Counted from the stretch's first letter, positions 1-8,096 are shown. The stretch: DNA of 64,000 bases from Aquamicrobium sp. LC103 (GCF_001014615.2 NZ_LBCQ02000006.1:186001-250000); one strand, 5' to 3'. Numbers and translations are program-made. The notes: generated by a model from the letters alone, not told the origin.

Positions 1-51
1 ATCGACGGTTGGAACCTGCTCGTCGGCAGCCTGGTGCGATCGTTCGTCTAG
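1..51 (+). CDS. C-terminal fragment of an unidentified protein
   Basis: The first 16 codons of the window are open in frame 1 and end at TAG (49-51), giving the tail LVGSLVRSFV. The start and nearly all of the gene lie outside the window. The stop is followed at once by a palindromic repeat, which is typical of a true gene end in this group. The fragment is too short to assign a family, and its status as coding is inferred only from position and the in-frame stop. Confidence 0.4.
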   Translation: MDGWNLLVGSLVRSFV

Positions 52-52
52 C

Positions 53-95
53 TGCGTCCTTCGAGGCTCGCTGCGCTCGCTCCTCAGGATGAGGG
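53..95. repeat. Rhizobiales-type palindromic repeat, left copy
   Basis: The outer arms (GCGTCCTTCGAGGCTC and CTCAGGATGAGG) match the reverse complement of the copy at 261-304. The middle carries its own short hairpin (GCTCGCTGCGCTCGC). This design, ending in CCTCATCCTGAGG and TCGAAGGA, resembles intergenic palindromes that are abundant in Mesorhizobium-like genomes. It lies directly after a stop codon. The family likeness is from memory; the inverted match is seen directly. Confidence 0.75.
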
Positions 96-260
96 AGGGA
101 GTGCATCGAGCCCGTGAGGTCGTGGGCTCGAGATCGCTTTATCCGCGAACAACCATGGTTCCCTCAACTAACCCGTGCCCTGGTCTGCCCGCGCGCCCAA
201 GACGATCGCACATGATGGTGTGCCCTCGAACCCGCCGTGCTGCGGCTCTATACGCAACCT
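96..260. other. Spacer between two inverted palindromic repeats, no gene seen
   Basis: About 165 bases with no credible coding sequence. The short open frame at 89-271 starts inside the repeat and has an arginine- and proline-rich composition typical of noncoding GC-rich DNA. A small hairpin (CGAGCCC pairing with GGGCTCG) lies near 109-133. I see no promoter, RNA gene or mobile-element gene here. Confidence 0.5.
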
Positions 261-304
261 CCTCATCCTGAGGTGCTCCCCGCAGGGGAGCCTCGAAGGA
301 CGCA
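261..304. repeat. Rhizobiales-type palindromic repeat, right copy (inverted)
   Basis: Inverted relative to the copy at 53-95. It shares the outer arms CCTCATCCTGAGG and GCCTCGAAGGACGCA, while the inner hairpin is different (GCTCCCCGCAGGGGAGC). Divergent cores with conserved ends suggest two old members of one family rather than a recent duplication. It sits about 40 bases upstream of the putative flagellin promoter region. Confidence 0.75.
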
Positions 305-346
305 TCACCCACGCCACATCCGGTAAAATTTAACCGACCCGCTTAG

Positions 347-356
347 CCATTTGGTA
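347..356 (+). promoter_or_regulatory. CCATTTGGTA motif upstream of the first flagellin
   Basis: CCATTTGGTA occurs here and again at 1834-1843 upstream of the second flagellin, 27-30 bases before the start of the conserved leader in each case. The core CCA-TT-TGG is a short dyad. The position fits a regulator site or the upstream part of a flagellin promoter. Which protein binds is not known from the sequence. Confidence 0.4.
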
Positions 357-385
357 GGGATTGGCGGCATACAACTCGCCATGCG

Positions 386-451
386 TGACGGGTTGAGCGC
401 GATGGTTCGCTCAAGGGCATGATGCCGCCCCGTCAAACCGGTCGGCCCGGT
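386..451 (+). promoter_or_regulatory. Structured 5' leader of flagellin 1
   Basis: A 66-base block is repeated almost exactly at 1870-1935. It can fold as a three-way junction: an outer stem GACGGG (387-392) with CCCGTC (429-434), one arm TTGAGCG/CGCTCAA (393-414) and a second arm GGCA/TGCC (416-426). A separate hairpin ACCGG/CCGGT follows (437-451). Sequence after the block diverges from the second copy until the ATG. Retention of the block suggests function in the mRNA, and FlbT, encoded at 15051-15488, is a known flagellin-leader regulator in related bacteria. The FlbT link is inference. Confidence 0.6.
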
Positions 452-488
452 ATGTCCCATAGTATCTCTTTCGAGGGGCATTTCTCCC

Positions 489-1745
489 ATGGCAAGCATC
501 AACACCAACGCCGCCGCTATGACGGCTCTCCAGACCTTGAAGACCACCAACAAGGCGCTGGACACCACACAGGGCCGCATCTCGACCGGCCTGCGCGTCG
601 CAAACGCTTCCGACAACGCGGCCTACTGGTCGATCGCGACCACCATGCGTTCCGACAACTCGTCCATGTCGACGGTGCGCGACGCGCTCGGCCTGGGCGC
701 CGCCCAGGTCGACATCGCCTACACTGCGATGGACGCCGTCAAGGACACGCTCAACACGATCAAGACCAAGCTCGTCGCCGCCTCCCAGCCGGACGTCGAC
801 AAGGCCAAGATCCAGGAAGAGATCAAGCAGCTCCAGAACGACCTGTCGACCTATGCCAAGTCCGCCAGCTTCTCCGGCGGCAACTGGCTCAACGTCGAAG
901 GCTCCAGCATCGAGAAGGTCGTCGCCTCCTTCGTTCGTGGCGCCGACGGCGCGATCTCGCTCGGCACCATCGACGTCGACACGTCGAAGACCGCGCTGTT
1001 CAACTCCGGATCCAGCAATGGCCTGCTGCAGGGCACCGGCGCCTATTCGGTCGGCGGCCTCGAAGTCGGCGCATCGACCGCGGCCACGTGGGATACGGCC
1101 GGCAACGCCGCTGGCGATGATGCATCGGTCAGCCTTGGAAACCTGACCGACGGCTTCACGCTGGCCGAAGGCGACGCGCTGACCTTCGACGTCAGCTACA
1201 ACGGCACGACGCACAAGATCGTCGTCACCGCGGCCGATCCCGACGCGGGATTGGAGGCCACCGACCTTCAGGCCGCGCTCGACGGCGCCTTCGGAGCGGA
1301 CTACTTCACCGCCGGCATCGATGCCACCACCGGCGCGGTGACCATTTCCCGCACCGCCGAGGATGCCACCGAGAATGGAAAGTCGATCCAGGTCACCAAT
1401 CTGAGGGCCACGTCCGAGAACGGTCTCGACGTCCTCGGCATGGACATCACCGATCTGTCGCAGGGCGACCTCACGAGCTTGATCAACGCCGTGGACAAGG
1501 CGCTGGGCTCCGTCACGACGGCTGCCTCCGACCTCGGCGCGATCAAGACCCGCATCGACTCGCAGCAGACCTTCGTGGGCAAACTGATGGACGCCGTCGA
1601 CCGCGGCGTCGGCCAGCTCGTCGACGCCGACATGAGCGAGGAATCGACCCGTCTGCAGGCGCTTCAGGTCCAGCAGCAGCTCGGCATCCAGGCGCTCTCC
1701 ATCGCCAACGGCAACGCACAGTCGATCCTCTCGCTCTTCCGTTAA
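489..1745 (+). CDS. Flagellin (first of two)
   Basis: A 418-residue flagellin, the subunit of the flagellar filament, exported through the flagellar type III apparatus. The N-terminal D0/D1 helical region (SINTNAAAMTALQTLK, residues 3-18) and the C-terminal helix ending SIANGNAQSILSLFR are classic. No cysteine is present. Start chosen at ATG 489, where homology begins. It is nearly identical to the gene at 1976-3235: the only differences cluster in about the first 80 and last 100 codons, while the middle is identical in DNA. It has its own structured leader and a strong terminator, so it is probably monocistronic. Confidence 0.97.
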   Translation: MASINTNAAAMTALQTLKTTNKALDTTQGRISTGLRVANASDNAAYWSIATTMRSDNSSMSTVRDALGLGAAQVDIAYTAMDAVKDTLNTIKTKLVAASQPDVDKAKIQEEIKQLQNDLSTYAKSASFSGGNWLNVEGSSIEKVVASFVRGADGAISLGTIDVDTSKTALFNSGSSNGLLQGTGAYSVGGLEVGASTAATWDTAGNAAGDDASVSLGNLTDGFTLAEGDALTFDVSYNGTTHKIVVTAADPDAGLEATDLQAALDGAFGADYFTAGIDATTGAVTISRTAEDATENGKSIQVTNLRATSENGLDVLGMDITDLSQGDLTSLINAVDKALGSVTTAASDLGAIKTRIDSQQTFVGKLMDAVDRGVGQLVDADMSEESTRLQALQVQQQLGIQALSIANGNAQSILSLFR

Positions 1746-1781
1746 GAGCGAGCATCGAGACAATCGGCAACAGCCGATCGG

Positions 1782-1813
1782 AAGGCCGCGCCCTCGGGCG
1801 CGGCCTTTTTTCT
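1782..1813 (+). terminator. Rho-independent terminator of flagellin 1
   Basis: A 10-bp GC-rich stem, GGCCGCGCCC (1784-1793) with GGGCGCGGCC (1796-1805), has a two-base loop and is followed by a run of T. It is a textbook intrinsic terminator 40 bases after the stop codon. Confidence 0.93.
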
Positions 1814-1833
1814 TGGCCGAGATGTCTCATTAA

Positions 1834-1843
1834 CCATTTGGTA
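1834..1843 (+). promoter_or_regulatory. CCATTTGGTA motif upstream of the second flagellin
   Basis: Second copy of the motif at 347-356. Here the dyad extends to ACCA-TT-TGGT within TTAACCATTTGGTAA, 27 bases before the conserved leader. Confidence 0.4.
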
Positions 1844-1869
1844 ACCTTACCGAAGCACTAATCGCTTGG

Positions 1870-1935
1870 TGACGGGTTGAGCGCGATGGTTCGCTCAAGG
1901 GCATGATGCCGCCCCCGTCAAACCGGCGAGCCCGG
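1870..1935 (+). promoter_or_regulatory. Structured 5' leader of flagellin 2
   Basis: Nearly identical to 386-451, with one extra C before the closing CCCGTC. The same outer stem, two internal arms and a downstream ACCGG/CCGGT hairpin can form; only the loop of that last hairpin differs. The 40 bases between the block and the ATG are unlike those of the first gene, so the block is the conserved unit. Confidence 0.6.
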
Positions 1936-1975
1936 TATTTCCCGATTTCAGCAACGACCAAGAGGCATCTCGCAT

Positions 1976-3235
1976 ATGTCGAGCATCAATACCAATGCCG
2001 CCGCCATGACGGCTCTCCAGACCTTGAAGTCCACCAACAAGGCGCTGGACATCACCCAGGGCCGCATCTCCACCGGTTTCCGGGTTGCGGAGGCTTCCGA
2101 CAACGCGGCCTACTGGTCGATCGCGACCACCATGCGTTCCGACAATTCGTCCATGTCGACGGTGCGCGACGCGCTCGGCCTGGGCGCCGCCCAGGTCGAC
2201 ATCGCCTACACCGCGATGGACGCCGTCAAGGACACGCTCAACACGATCAAGACCAAGCTCGTCGCCGCCTCCCAGCCGGACGTCGACAAGGCCAAGATCC
2301 AGGAAGAGATCAAGCAGCTCCAGAACGACCTGTCGACCTATGCCAAGTCCGCCAGCTTCTCCGGCGGCAACTGGCTCAACGTCGAAGGCTCCAGCATCGA
2401 GAAGGTCGTCGCCTCCTTCGTTCGTGGCGCCGACGGCGCGATCTCGCTCGGCACCATCGACGTCGACACGTCGAAGACCGCGCTGTTCAACTCCGGATCC
2501 AGCAATGGCCTGCTGCAGGGCACCGGCGCCTATTCGGTCGGCGGCCTCGAAGTCGGCGCATCGACCGCGGCCACGTGGGATACGGCCGGCAACGCCGCTG
2601 GCGATGATGCATCGGTCAGCCTTGGAAACCTGACCGACGGCTTCACGCTGGCCGAAGGCGACGCGCTGACCTTCGACGTCAGCTACAACGGCACGACGCA
2701 CAAGATCGTCGTCACCGCGGCCGATCCCGACGCGGGATTGGAGGCCACCGACCTTCAGGCCGCGCTCGACGGCGCCTTCGGAGCGGACTACTTCACCGCC
2801 GGCATCGATGCCACCACCGGCGCGGTGACCATTTCCCGCACCGCCGAGGATGCCACCGAGAATGGAAAGTCGATCCAGGTCACCAATCTGAGGGCCACGT
2901 CCGAGAACGGTCTCGACGTCCTCGGCATCGACATCACCGATCTGCCGCAGGGCGACCTCACGAGCTTGATCAACGCCGTGGACAAGGCACTCGGCTCCGT
3001 CACGACGGCCGCTTCCGACCTCGGCGCGATCAAGACCCGTGTCGAATCCCAGCAGACCTTCGTCTCGAAGCTGATGGACGCCGTCGACCGCGGCATCGGC
3101 CAGCTCGTCGACGCCGACATGAGCGAGGAATCGACCCGTCTGCAAGCCCTCCAGGTCCAGCAGCAGCTCGGCGTCCAGGCGCTCTCCATCGCCAACGGCA
3201 ACGCACAGTCGATCCTCTCGCTCTTCCGCAGCTAG
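1976..3235 (+). CDS. Flagellin (second of two)
   Basis: A 419-residue flagellin, one serine longer at the C-terminus than its neighbour. N-terminal SINTNAAAMTALQTLK and C-terminal NAQSILSLFRS mark the D0/D1 domains. Codons align one to one with the upstream gene (offset 1487 bases, no gaps). About 715 bases of the middle are identical even at silent sites, whereas both ends carry replacements (for example T19S, T26I, L35F, N39E). That points to gene conversion or a very recent partial duplication. Both proteins may be co-assembled in the filament. Confidence 0.97.
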   Translation: MSSINTNAAAMTALQTLKSTNKALDITQGRISTGFRVAEASDNAAYWSIATTMRSDNSSMSTVRDALGLGAAQVDIAYTAMDAVKDTLNTIKTKLVAASQPDVDKAKIQEEIKQLQNDLSTYAKSASFSGGNWLNVEGSSIEKVVASFVRGADGAISLGTIDVDTSKTALFNSGSSNGLLQGTGAYSVGGLEVGASTAATWDTAGNAAGDDASVSLGNLTDGFTLAEGDALTFDVSYNGTTHKIVVTAADPDAGLEATDLQAALDGAFGADYFTAGIDATTGAVTISRTAEDATENGKSIQVTNLRATSENGLDVLGIDITDLPQGDLTSLINAVDKALGSVTTAASDLGAIKTRVESQQTFVSKLMDAVDRGIGQLVDADMSEESTRLQALQVQQQLGVQALSIANGNAQSILSLFRS

Positions 3236-3258
3236 GAGCATCGGCGTTCCAGAACTTG

Positions 3259-3294
3259 ATGGGGTCGCGCCACGGCGCGGCCCCATTTCATTTT
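3259..3294 (+). terminator. Rho-independent terminator of flagellin 2
   Basis: The stem ATGGGGTCGCGCC pairs with GGCGCGGCCCCAT around an AC loop, with one G-T pair, and is followed by TTCATTTT. It lies 23 bases after the stop. Confidence 0.85.
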
Positions 3295-3296
3295 CG

Positions 3297-3319
3297 CACA
3301 AGCTTCGCGACCTATTCTC
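3297..3319 (+). promoter_or_regulatory. Flagellar promoter-like motif before fliF
   Basis: CACAAG, ten bases, then TATTCTC, ending 31 bases before the fliF start. The same layout (C-R-CAAG, N10, TA-K-Y-CTC) occurs before flgE (10832-10854) and flhA (16178-16200), with a looser version before flgJ (19503). No good -35 box lies 17 bases upstream, so CAAG may be part of an activator or alternative promoter element. The role is inferred. Confidence 0.5.
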
Positions 3320-3350
3320 GCCCGAGCCGTTAATCCCGGAGCGCGAAGCC

Positions 3351-5000
3351 TTGCCTGTTCAGATCCAGACCATCATCGACAATCTCCGCAGTTTCGGGCC
3401 GAAGCGCCTCGCGATCCTCGGCGGCGTCGGCGCGGCCATCGTCGCGGTGATCATCACCGCCTCGATCTATCTGAACCGGCCTGCCTACGAGACGCTCTAT
3501 GTCGGTCTCGACCGCAGCGACATCGGCCAGATCGGCATGGTGCTCGGCGAGGCCGGCATCCGTTTCGACATTTCGAGCGACGGAACGAGCGTGCTCGTGC
3601 CCGCCGGCAGCACTGGCCAGGCGCGCATGCTGCTCGCCGAGCGCGGCCTGCCGACGAGCAGCAATGCGGGCTATGAGCTCTTCGACAATGTCGGCTCCTT
3701 CGGGCTCACCTCCTTCATGCAGCAGGTCACCCGCCTGCGCGCCCTGGAGGGCGAGATCGCCCGCACCATCCAGTCGATCAACGGCATCAAGTCGGCGCGC
3801 GTGCACCTGGTGATGCCGGAACGCGCAAGCTTCCGCCAGCAGGAGCAGCAGCCTTCCGCTTCCGTCGTCATCCGCGCCGAAAGGAGGGACGCCACGGGCG
3901 CCGCCTATTCGATCCGCCACCTCGTCGCGGCGGCCGTTCCCGGTCTCGACGCCGACAAGGTGACCGTGCTCGACGCTTCCGGCCAGCTTCTCGCCGCCGG
4001 CGACGACCCCAACAGCAACGGCGCCAGCCGCTCGATCGGCGTCGAGCGCACGATCGAGACGCAGATCGAGGACAATATCCGACGCGCCCTGGCACCCTAT
4101 CTCGGCCACGAGAACTTCCGCACCAGTGTCCGCGCCGAAGTGAACACCGACACCCGCCAGATCGAGGAAACCATCTTCGATCCGGAATCGCGCGTCGAGC
4201 GCTCGGTCCAGGTGGTGCGCTCGAACGACGTGGCGAACCAGCGCCAGGCAGCGCCTCCGACGACCGTGCAGCAGAACCTGCCTGAAGAGGAGGCCGCGGC
4301 GGCCGAAGGCCCGCAATCCTCCGAGCAGCGCGAACGCCGCGAGGAAACCACCAATTACGAGCTGAACACCAAGCGCATAGCGACCGTCAGCAACGGCTAT
4401 TCCGTCACCAAGCTGTCGATTGCGGTGGTCGTGAACGAGCAGCGGCTGGCGGGCATCCTCGGCGATGGCGCGACGCCCGAGAACATCGCGGCGCGCGTCC
4501 AGGAAATCCAGACCATGGTGGCATCCGCGACCGGTCTCGACACCGCGCGCGGCGACGTCATAACCGTGTCGGCGGTCGAGTTCATCGAAGGTTCCGACGG
4601 CATCACGGTCGAAACCCCGGGCATCATGGAATCGCTTGCCCGCCACGCCGGTACGATGATCAACGCGGCCGCCTTCATCATCGTCGTCTTCCTCGTCACC
4701 TGGTTCGGCCTGCGTCCGCTCATTAATGCCGTGGTGAAGCCCGCCGACACCGCCGGCGACGCCACCGGCTTCGACGATTTGCAGCTTTCGCTGCCCAATC
4801 CGCTCGACAATCTGCAGCTGCCCGACCCGATGGCCGACGGCGGCATGGGCGGCATGGCCTTCCCCGACCACATGGCCAACGACATCCGCTTCAAGCTGAA
4901 GCCCGCGCCGCAGGATCGCCTCTCGCAGATGGTCGATCTCAATGAGGAGCGCTCGGCCCTCATCCTGCGCAAATGGGCTAACCAGGAGGTCGCAGCCTGA
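3351..5000 (+). CDS. fliF: Flagellar MS-ring protein FliF
   Basis: A 549-residue FliF that forms the membrane (MS) ring at the base of the flagellum and anchors FliG. One membrane span lies at about residues 20-41 and a second at about 434-458. Between them is the periplasmic YscJ/FliF ring-building region (GLTSFMQQVTRLRALEGEIA). The cytoplasmic tail (LNEERSALILRKWANQE) matches the FliG-binding end. The start is TTG 3351, with a GGAG nine bases upstream and no better ATG. The stop overlaps the next start (TGATG). Being next to flagellins rather than fliG is typical of Rhizobiales loci. Confidence 0.95.
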   Translation: MPVQIQTIIDNLRSFGPKRLAILGGVGAAIVAVIITASIYLNRPAYETLYVGLDRSDIGQIGMVLGEAGIRFDISSDGTSVLVPAGSTGQARMLLAERGLPTSSNAGYELFDNVGSFGLTSFMQQVTRLRALEGEIARTIQSINGIKSARVHLVMPERASFRQQEQQPSASVVIRAERRDATGAAYSIRHLVAAAVPGLDADKVTVLDASGQLLAAGDDPNSNGASRSIGVERTIETQIEDNIRRALAPYLGHENFRTSVRAEVNTDTRQIEETIFDPESRVERSVQVVRSNDVANQRQAAPPTTVQQNLPEEEAAAAEGPQSSEQRERREETTNYELNTKRIATVSNGYSVTKLSIAVVVNEQRLAGILGDGATPENIAARVQEIQTMVASATGLDTARGDVITVSAVEFIEGSDGITVETPGIMESLARHAGTMINAAAFIIVVFLVTWFGLRPLINAVVKPADTAGDATGFDDLQLSLPNPLDNLQLPDPMADGGMGGMAFPDHMANDIRFKLKPAPQDRLSQMVDLNEERSALILRKWANQEVAA

Positions 5001-5644
5001 TGGCCCGCCGCGCATTGGCCGACGCGCTCGTCGATTTCGCGGCGGCTCCTCCCCTGGCGCCAGCGCCGGTGCCGTATTCCCTCGGCGAGTTCGGCCCAGG
5101 GAGCGGCATGGAAAATCCCGAGCCGGTCGAACTGCCCGACATCGACGGCATGATCGCCGCGGCGGTAACGGAGGCGGAAGCAGCCCTTGCCGAGCGCCTG
5201 TCGCAGGAACACGCGGAGGCACTGGAGGCGCAGCGCGAAAGGCACGCCGCCGAGCTTGCGGAACTGACGAACCAGCTCGCCGCCGAGGCGAGCGCGAGGG
5301 TCGCCTCGCGGATCCAGGAAATGGAGGAACGGATCGTGGAACTCACCACCTCCGTCACCGCGCGCATCCTCGGCATGACGTTGACCGAGGAGTTGCGGGA
5401 CCGCTCCATCGAAAGCCTCGGCCGGACGATCCATGACGCGCTCCTCGACGACGAGGCCGTGCGCATCAAGGTGCGCGGTCCAGTCACCCTCTACGAAGCC
5501 TTGAAGGCGGCCATGCCCGCGCATGCCGGCCATCTCGACTTCGCCGAAAGCCCGGGCATGGACCTTTCCGTCTCGATTGACGGCACGATCTTCGAGACGC
5601 GCCTCGCCGACTGGCGCGAATCTCTTGCGGAGGCCCTGTCATGA
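5000..5644 (+). CDS. Probable FliH-like flagellar export protein
   Basis: A 214-residue soluble protein between fliF and motB, overlapping both by 4 bases or fewer (TGATG and ATGA). The first 45 residues are Ala/Pro rich. Residues about 55-110 form a charged, Ala/Glu/Gln-rich likely coiled coil. The C-terminal third ends with a pattern (IKVRGP, then DLSVSIDGTIFETRLADW) that resembles the FliH/YscL C-terminal domain, which binds the export ATPase FliI. No other fliH is in the window. The assignment rests on layout and operon position, not a strong motif. Confidence 0.6.
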   Translation: MARRALADALVDFAAAPPLAPAPVPYSLGEFGPGSGMENPEPVELPDIDGMIAAAVTEAEAALAERLSQEHAEALEAQRERHAAELAELTNQLAAEASARVASRIQEMEERIVELTTSVTARILGMTLTEELRDRSIESLGRTIHDALLDDEAVRIKVRGPVTLYEALKAAMPAHAGHLDFAESPGMDLSVSIDGTIFETRLADWRESLAEALS

Positions 5645-6879
5645 GCGCCTTCGACGCCGGGGATTCACGCAAGGAGATCATCATCGTCAAGCGCCGCCGT
5701 GCGGAGGAGGACGAGGGCCATCACGGCTCGGCCTGGAAGATCGCCTTCGCCGACTTCATGACCGCGATGATGTGCTTCTTCCTGGTGATGTGGCTGATCA
5801 GCGCCGCCAACGAGCAGGCCAAGGCGTCGATCGCCGCCTATTTCAACCCGATGACGCTGGTGGACCGCACCCCGCCCTCCGCCAAGGGCATAGACGATCC
5901 CGGCGAGACGCGCGGCCAGGAGAGCCCGGCCTCGCAGACCGAGCAATCGGAGGAGGAACCCGAGAAGCGCATGCACGACCGGGCCGGGCCGGGCCAGCAC
6001 GCGAACTCGATAAACACCGCCGACACACGGCAGACCTCGGACGAGCACCTCTTTTCCGACCCCTATGCCGTGCTCGCCGAAATTGCGGCGCAGACGGCCA
6101 CCTTGCAGAACGTGAGCAGCAAGGGCGACGGCGGCATGCAGACCTCGGGTCCCGCGACCGGCGCGGAGGGCGGCGAATCCTACCGCGATCCGTTCGCGCC
6201 CGATTTCTGGTCGCGCGAGATCGGCAATCCGGAAGAGCCGGAGGTGTTCGAGGAGCGGGTCGAAGCGCCCGCGGGGGAGACGCCGGCGGAGGCCGTTGCC
6301 GACACCGCGGCCGAAATACCCGCCGAAGCGCCCGCCCCCACGGAAATCGCGAGGTTGGAAGCACCGAAGCCCACGCCGGCGGAAACCGGGACAACGACCG
6401 AACGGCCGGCGGACGCGACCACGCGGATGGCGGAAGAAATCCGCGGCGAGATCGCGACCGCCTTCGGCGCCGACAACCGGCTCAACCAGACCATCTCCGT
6501 CGTTCCGCAGCGTGACGGCGTGCTGATCTCGGTCACCGACGAGCTCAATTACGGTATGTTCGAGATCGGTTCGGCGGTACCGCAGCGCGAGCTCGTGCTC
6601 GCCATGGAAAGGATCAGCCGGGCGCTCGGTGGGCAGCCCGGCAGGATCGTCATCAAGGGCCATACGGACGGGCGCCCGTTCCGCGGCGCGAATTACGACA
6701 ATTGGCGTCTCTCCACGGCGCGCGCCCATGCCGCCTACTACATGCTGGTCCGCGGCGGCCTGGAAGAGACCCGCGTGCGCGAGGTCGCCGGCCATGCCGA
6801 CCGCGAGCTGAAGGTCCCGGCAAATCCGCTCGCCGACGCCAACAGGCGCATCGAGATTCTTCTGGAGACCGGAAACTGA
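5641..6879 (+). CDS. motB: Flagellar motor stator protein MotB
   Basis: A 412-residue stator subunit. A single membrane span at about residues 34-56 contains AFADFMTAMM; Asp38 there is the expected proton-binding residue. A long acidic, Ala/Pro/Glu-rich linker (about 90-270) joins an OmpA-like peptidoglycan-binding domain (about 290-405) with GHTDGRP and NRRIEILL. The linker is longer than in enteric MotB. The start overlaps the upstream stop (ATGA) and the stop overlaps motC (TGATG), indicating translational coupling. Its partner MotA is not in the window. Confidence 0.95.
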   Translation: MSAFDAGDSRKEIIIVKRRRAEEDEGHHGSAWKIAFADFMTAMMCFFLVMWLISAANEQAKASIAAYFNPMTLVDRTPPSAKGIDDPGETRGQESPASQTEQSEEEPEKRMHDRAGPGQHANSINTADTRQTSDEHLFSDPYAVLAEIAAQTATLQNVSSKGDGGMQTSGPATGAEGGESYRDPFAPDFWSREIGNPEEPEVFEERVEAPAGETPAEAVADTAAEIPAEAPAPTEIARLEAPKPTPAETGTTTERPADATTRMAEEIRGEIATAFGADNRLNQTISVVPQRDGVLISVTDELNYGMFEIGSAVPQRELVLAMERISRALGGQPGRIVIKGHTDGRPFRGANYDNWRLSTARAHAAYYMLVRGGLEETRVREVAGHADRELKVPANPLADANRRIEILLETGN

Positions 6880-8096
6880 TGGCCACGCCGCGCTTCAAGC
6901 CCGCATCGCTCGCATTCGCCGCGTCGCTCTCCCTGCCCTTGCTGGCGGCGCAGGCGGGCGCAAGCTCGCTGCCGCCCTACAAGATGGTGCGTTCGCTCCA
7001 GCTCGTGCAGGACCTCATCGCCGACGGCGACCACGCCGTCCTGCCGATGCAGCGCAAAATACTGGAGCTTATAGACCGCAGGTTGCGGGCGAGCACCGCC
7101 ACCGATTTCGAGGATGACCGGAACTTTCGCGCGCTCCTGGTCTACGCCATGAGCGGCGGCAACCCGGCGACCGTCGGCAGTTTGCTCGATAAGCTCACGC
7201 TGGAGGAGATCGAGAGGACGGCCGGCATCGGCGTCGTCAGCTATTTGAACGGGCTCGTGTTCGAAGCGCGCGAGGCGATGAGCGGGTTCGACCCGGAACA
7301 GTTCCCCCATGAGGTTGCCGCCTTTCTCTACCTGGTGAAGGGCTCCGTCGTCGGAGCGGAGAACGCGGGCGAAGCGATCGGCCTGCTCGACAAGGCGCGG
7401 CTTCTCAGCCCCGGAACCTTGGTCGAGGAAGCCGCATTGCGCCGAACGCTGTCGCTCGCCGTGTCGGAAAGCCAGCCGGAGCGCTTCTTCCCGGCCTCGA
7501 GCCAATATGCGCGGCGCTTCCTGCGTTCGCCCTATGCGGGCCAGTTCGCGGATACTTTCGTGTCAGGCGTGGCCGAGATGGCTACATCGGCAAATCTCCC
7601 GCAGATCACGGAAACCGTCTCCTGGATGACGAGGGAGCAGGCCAAGACGATCTATCTGCGGATCGCAAGACAGGCCGCGATCGACGGCAAATCCGAGCTG
7701 CTCGCGTTCGCCGCGGCCAAGGCCAACGAATATGACGGCGCCGACACTGCGCCGGATCCCCGCAGCGATCTCTATGCCGGCATTTCCTCGGTCACCTCCG
7801 AATCGGTCGACGAGGTGCTGGAATCGCTGACGAAGCTCGATCCCGCAACGCTTTCGGCGCGGGACCGCGAGCTTCTCAAGGCCGCCAAGGGCATTGCCAA
7901 GGACGTTCTTGCGCCGCCGCTGGAACAGACGAACGCGAAACCTTCGCCCTCACCCGCACGGATCGCCGACGCGCCGGGCGGGAACGAGACTGCCGAAGAT
8001 CTCGAGAACGAACTGGGCATCGACAGGGACATCGTGGCCTCGACCCGATCGAAACTCGAAGCCATCGACAAACTGCTGACGGAGACGGAACGATGA
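6879..8096 (+). CDS. motC: Periplasmic chemotaxis/motility protein MotC
   Basis: A 405-residue secreted protein. The N-terminus has a clear signal peptide (basic start, hydrophobic core LAFAASLSLPLLAA, cleavage near AGASS). The rest is mostly helical and ends in an acidic segment. In Sinorhizobium the gene after motB encodes MotC, a periplasmic protein that interacts with MotB and is needed for motor function. I chose ATG 6879, which overlaps the motB stop, over an in-frame ATG inside motB, because it places the signal peptide at the start. Confidence 0.88.
   Translation: MATPRFKPASLAFAASLSLPLLAAQAGASSLPPYKMVRSLQLVQDLIADGDHAVLPMQRKILELIDRRLRASTATDFEDDRNFRALLVYAMSGGNPATVGSLLDKLTLEEIERTAGIGVVSYLNGLVFEAREAMSGFDPEQFPHEVAAFLYLVKGSVVGAENAGEAIGLLDKARLLSPGTLVEEAALRRTLSLAVSESQPERFFPASSQYARRFLRSPYAGQFADTFVSGVAEMATSANLPQITETVSWMTREQAKTIYLRIARQAAIDGKSELLAFAAAKANEYDGADTAPDPRSDLYAGISSVTSESVDEVLESLTKLDPATLSARDRELLKAAKGIAKDVLAPPLEQTNAKPSPSPARIADAPGGNETAEDLENELGIDRDIVASTRSKLEAIDKLLTETER

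Noticed and set aside
89-271. A 60-codon open frame in the region before the first flagellin
   Set aside because: It begins inside a palindromic repeat, has no ribosome site and shows Arg/Pro-rich composition of noncoding DNA.
411-1763. A 450-codon open frame antisense to the first flagellin, and a similar 468-codon frame at 1895-3301
   Set aside because: Both are mirror images of flagellin codon usage (GC-rich third positions leave the opposite strand open). Their proteins are Arg/Gly/Asp rich, match no family and cover the terminators.
3330-5222. A 630-codon antisense frame across fliF
   Set aside because: It is a shadow of the fliF codon bias; fliF has clear family motifs on the other strand.
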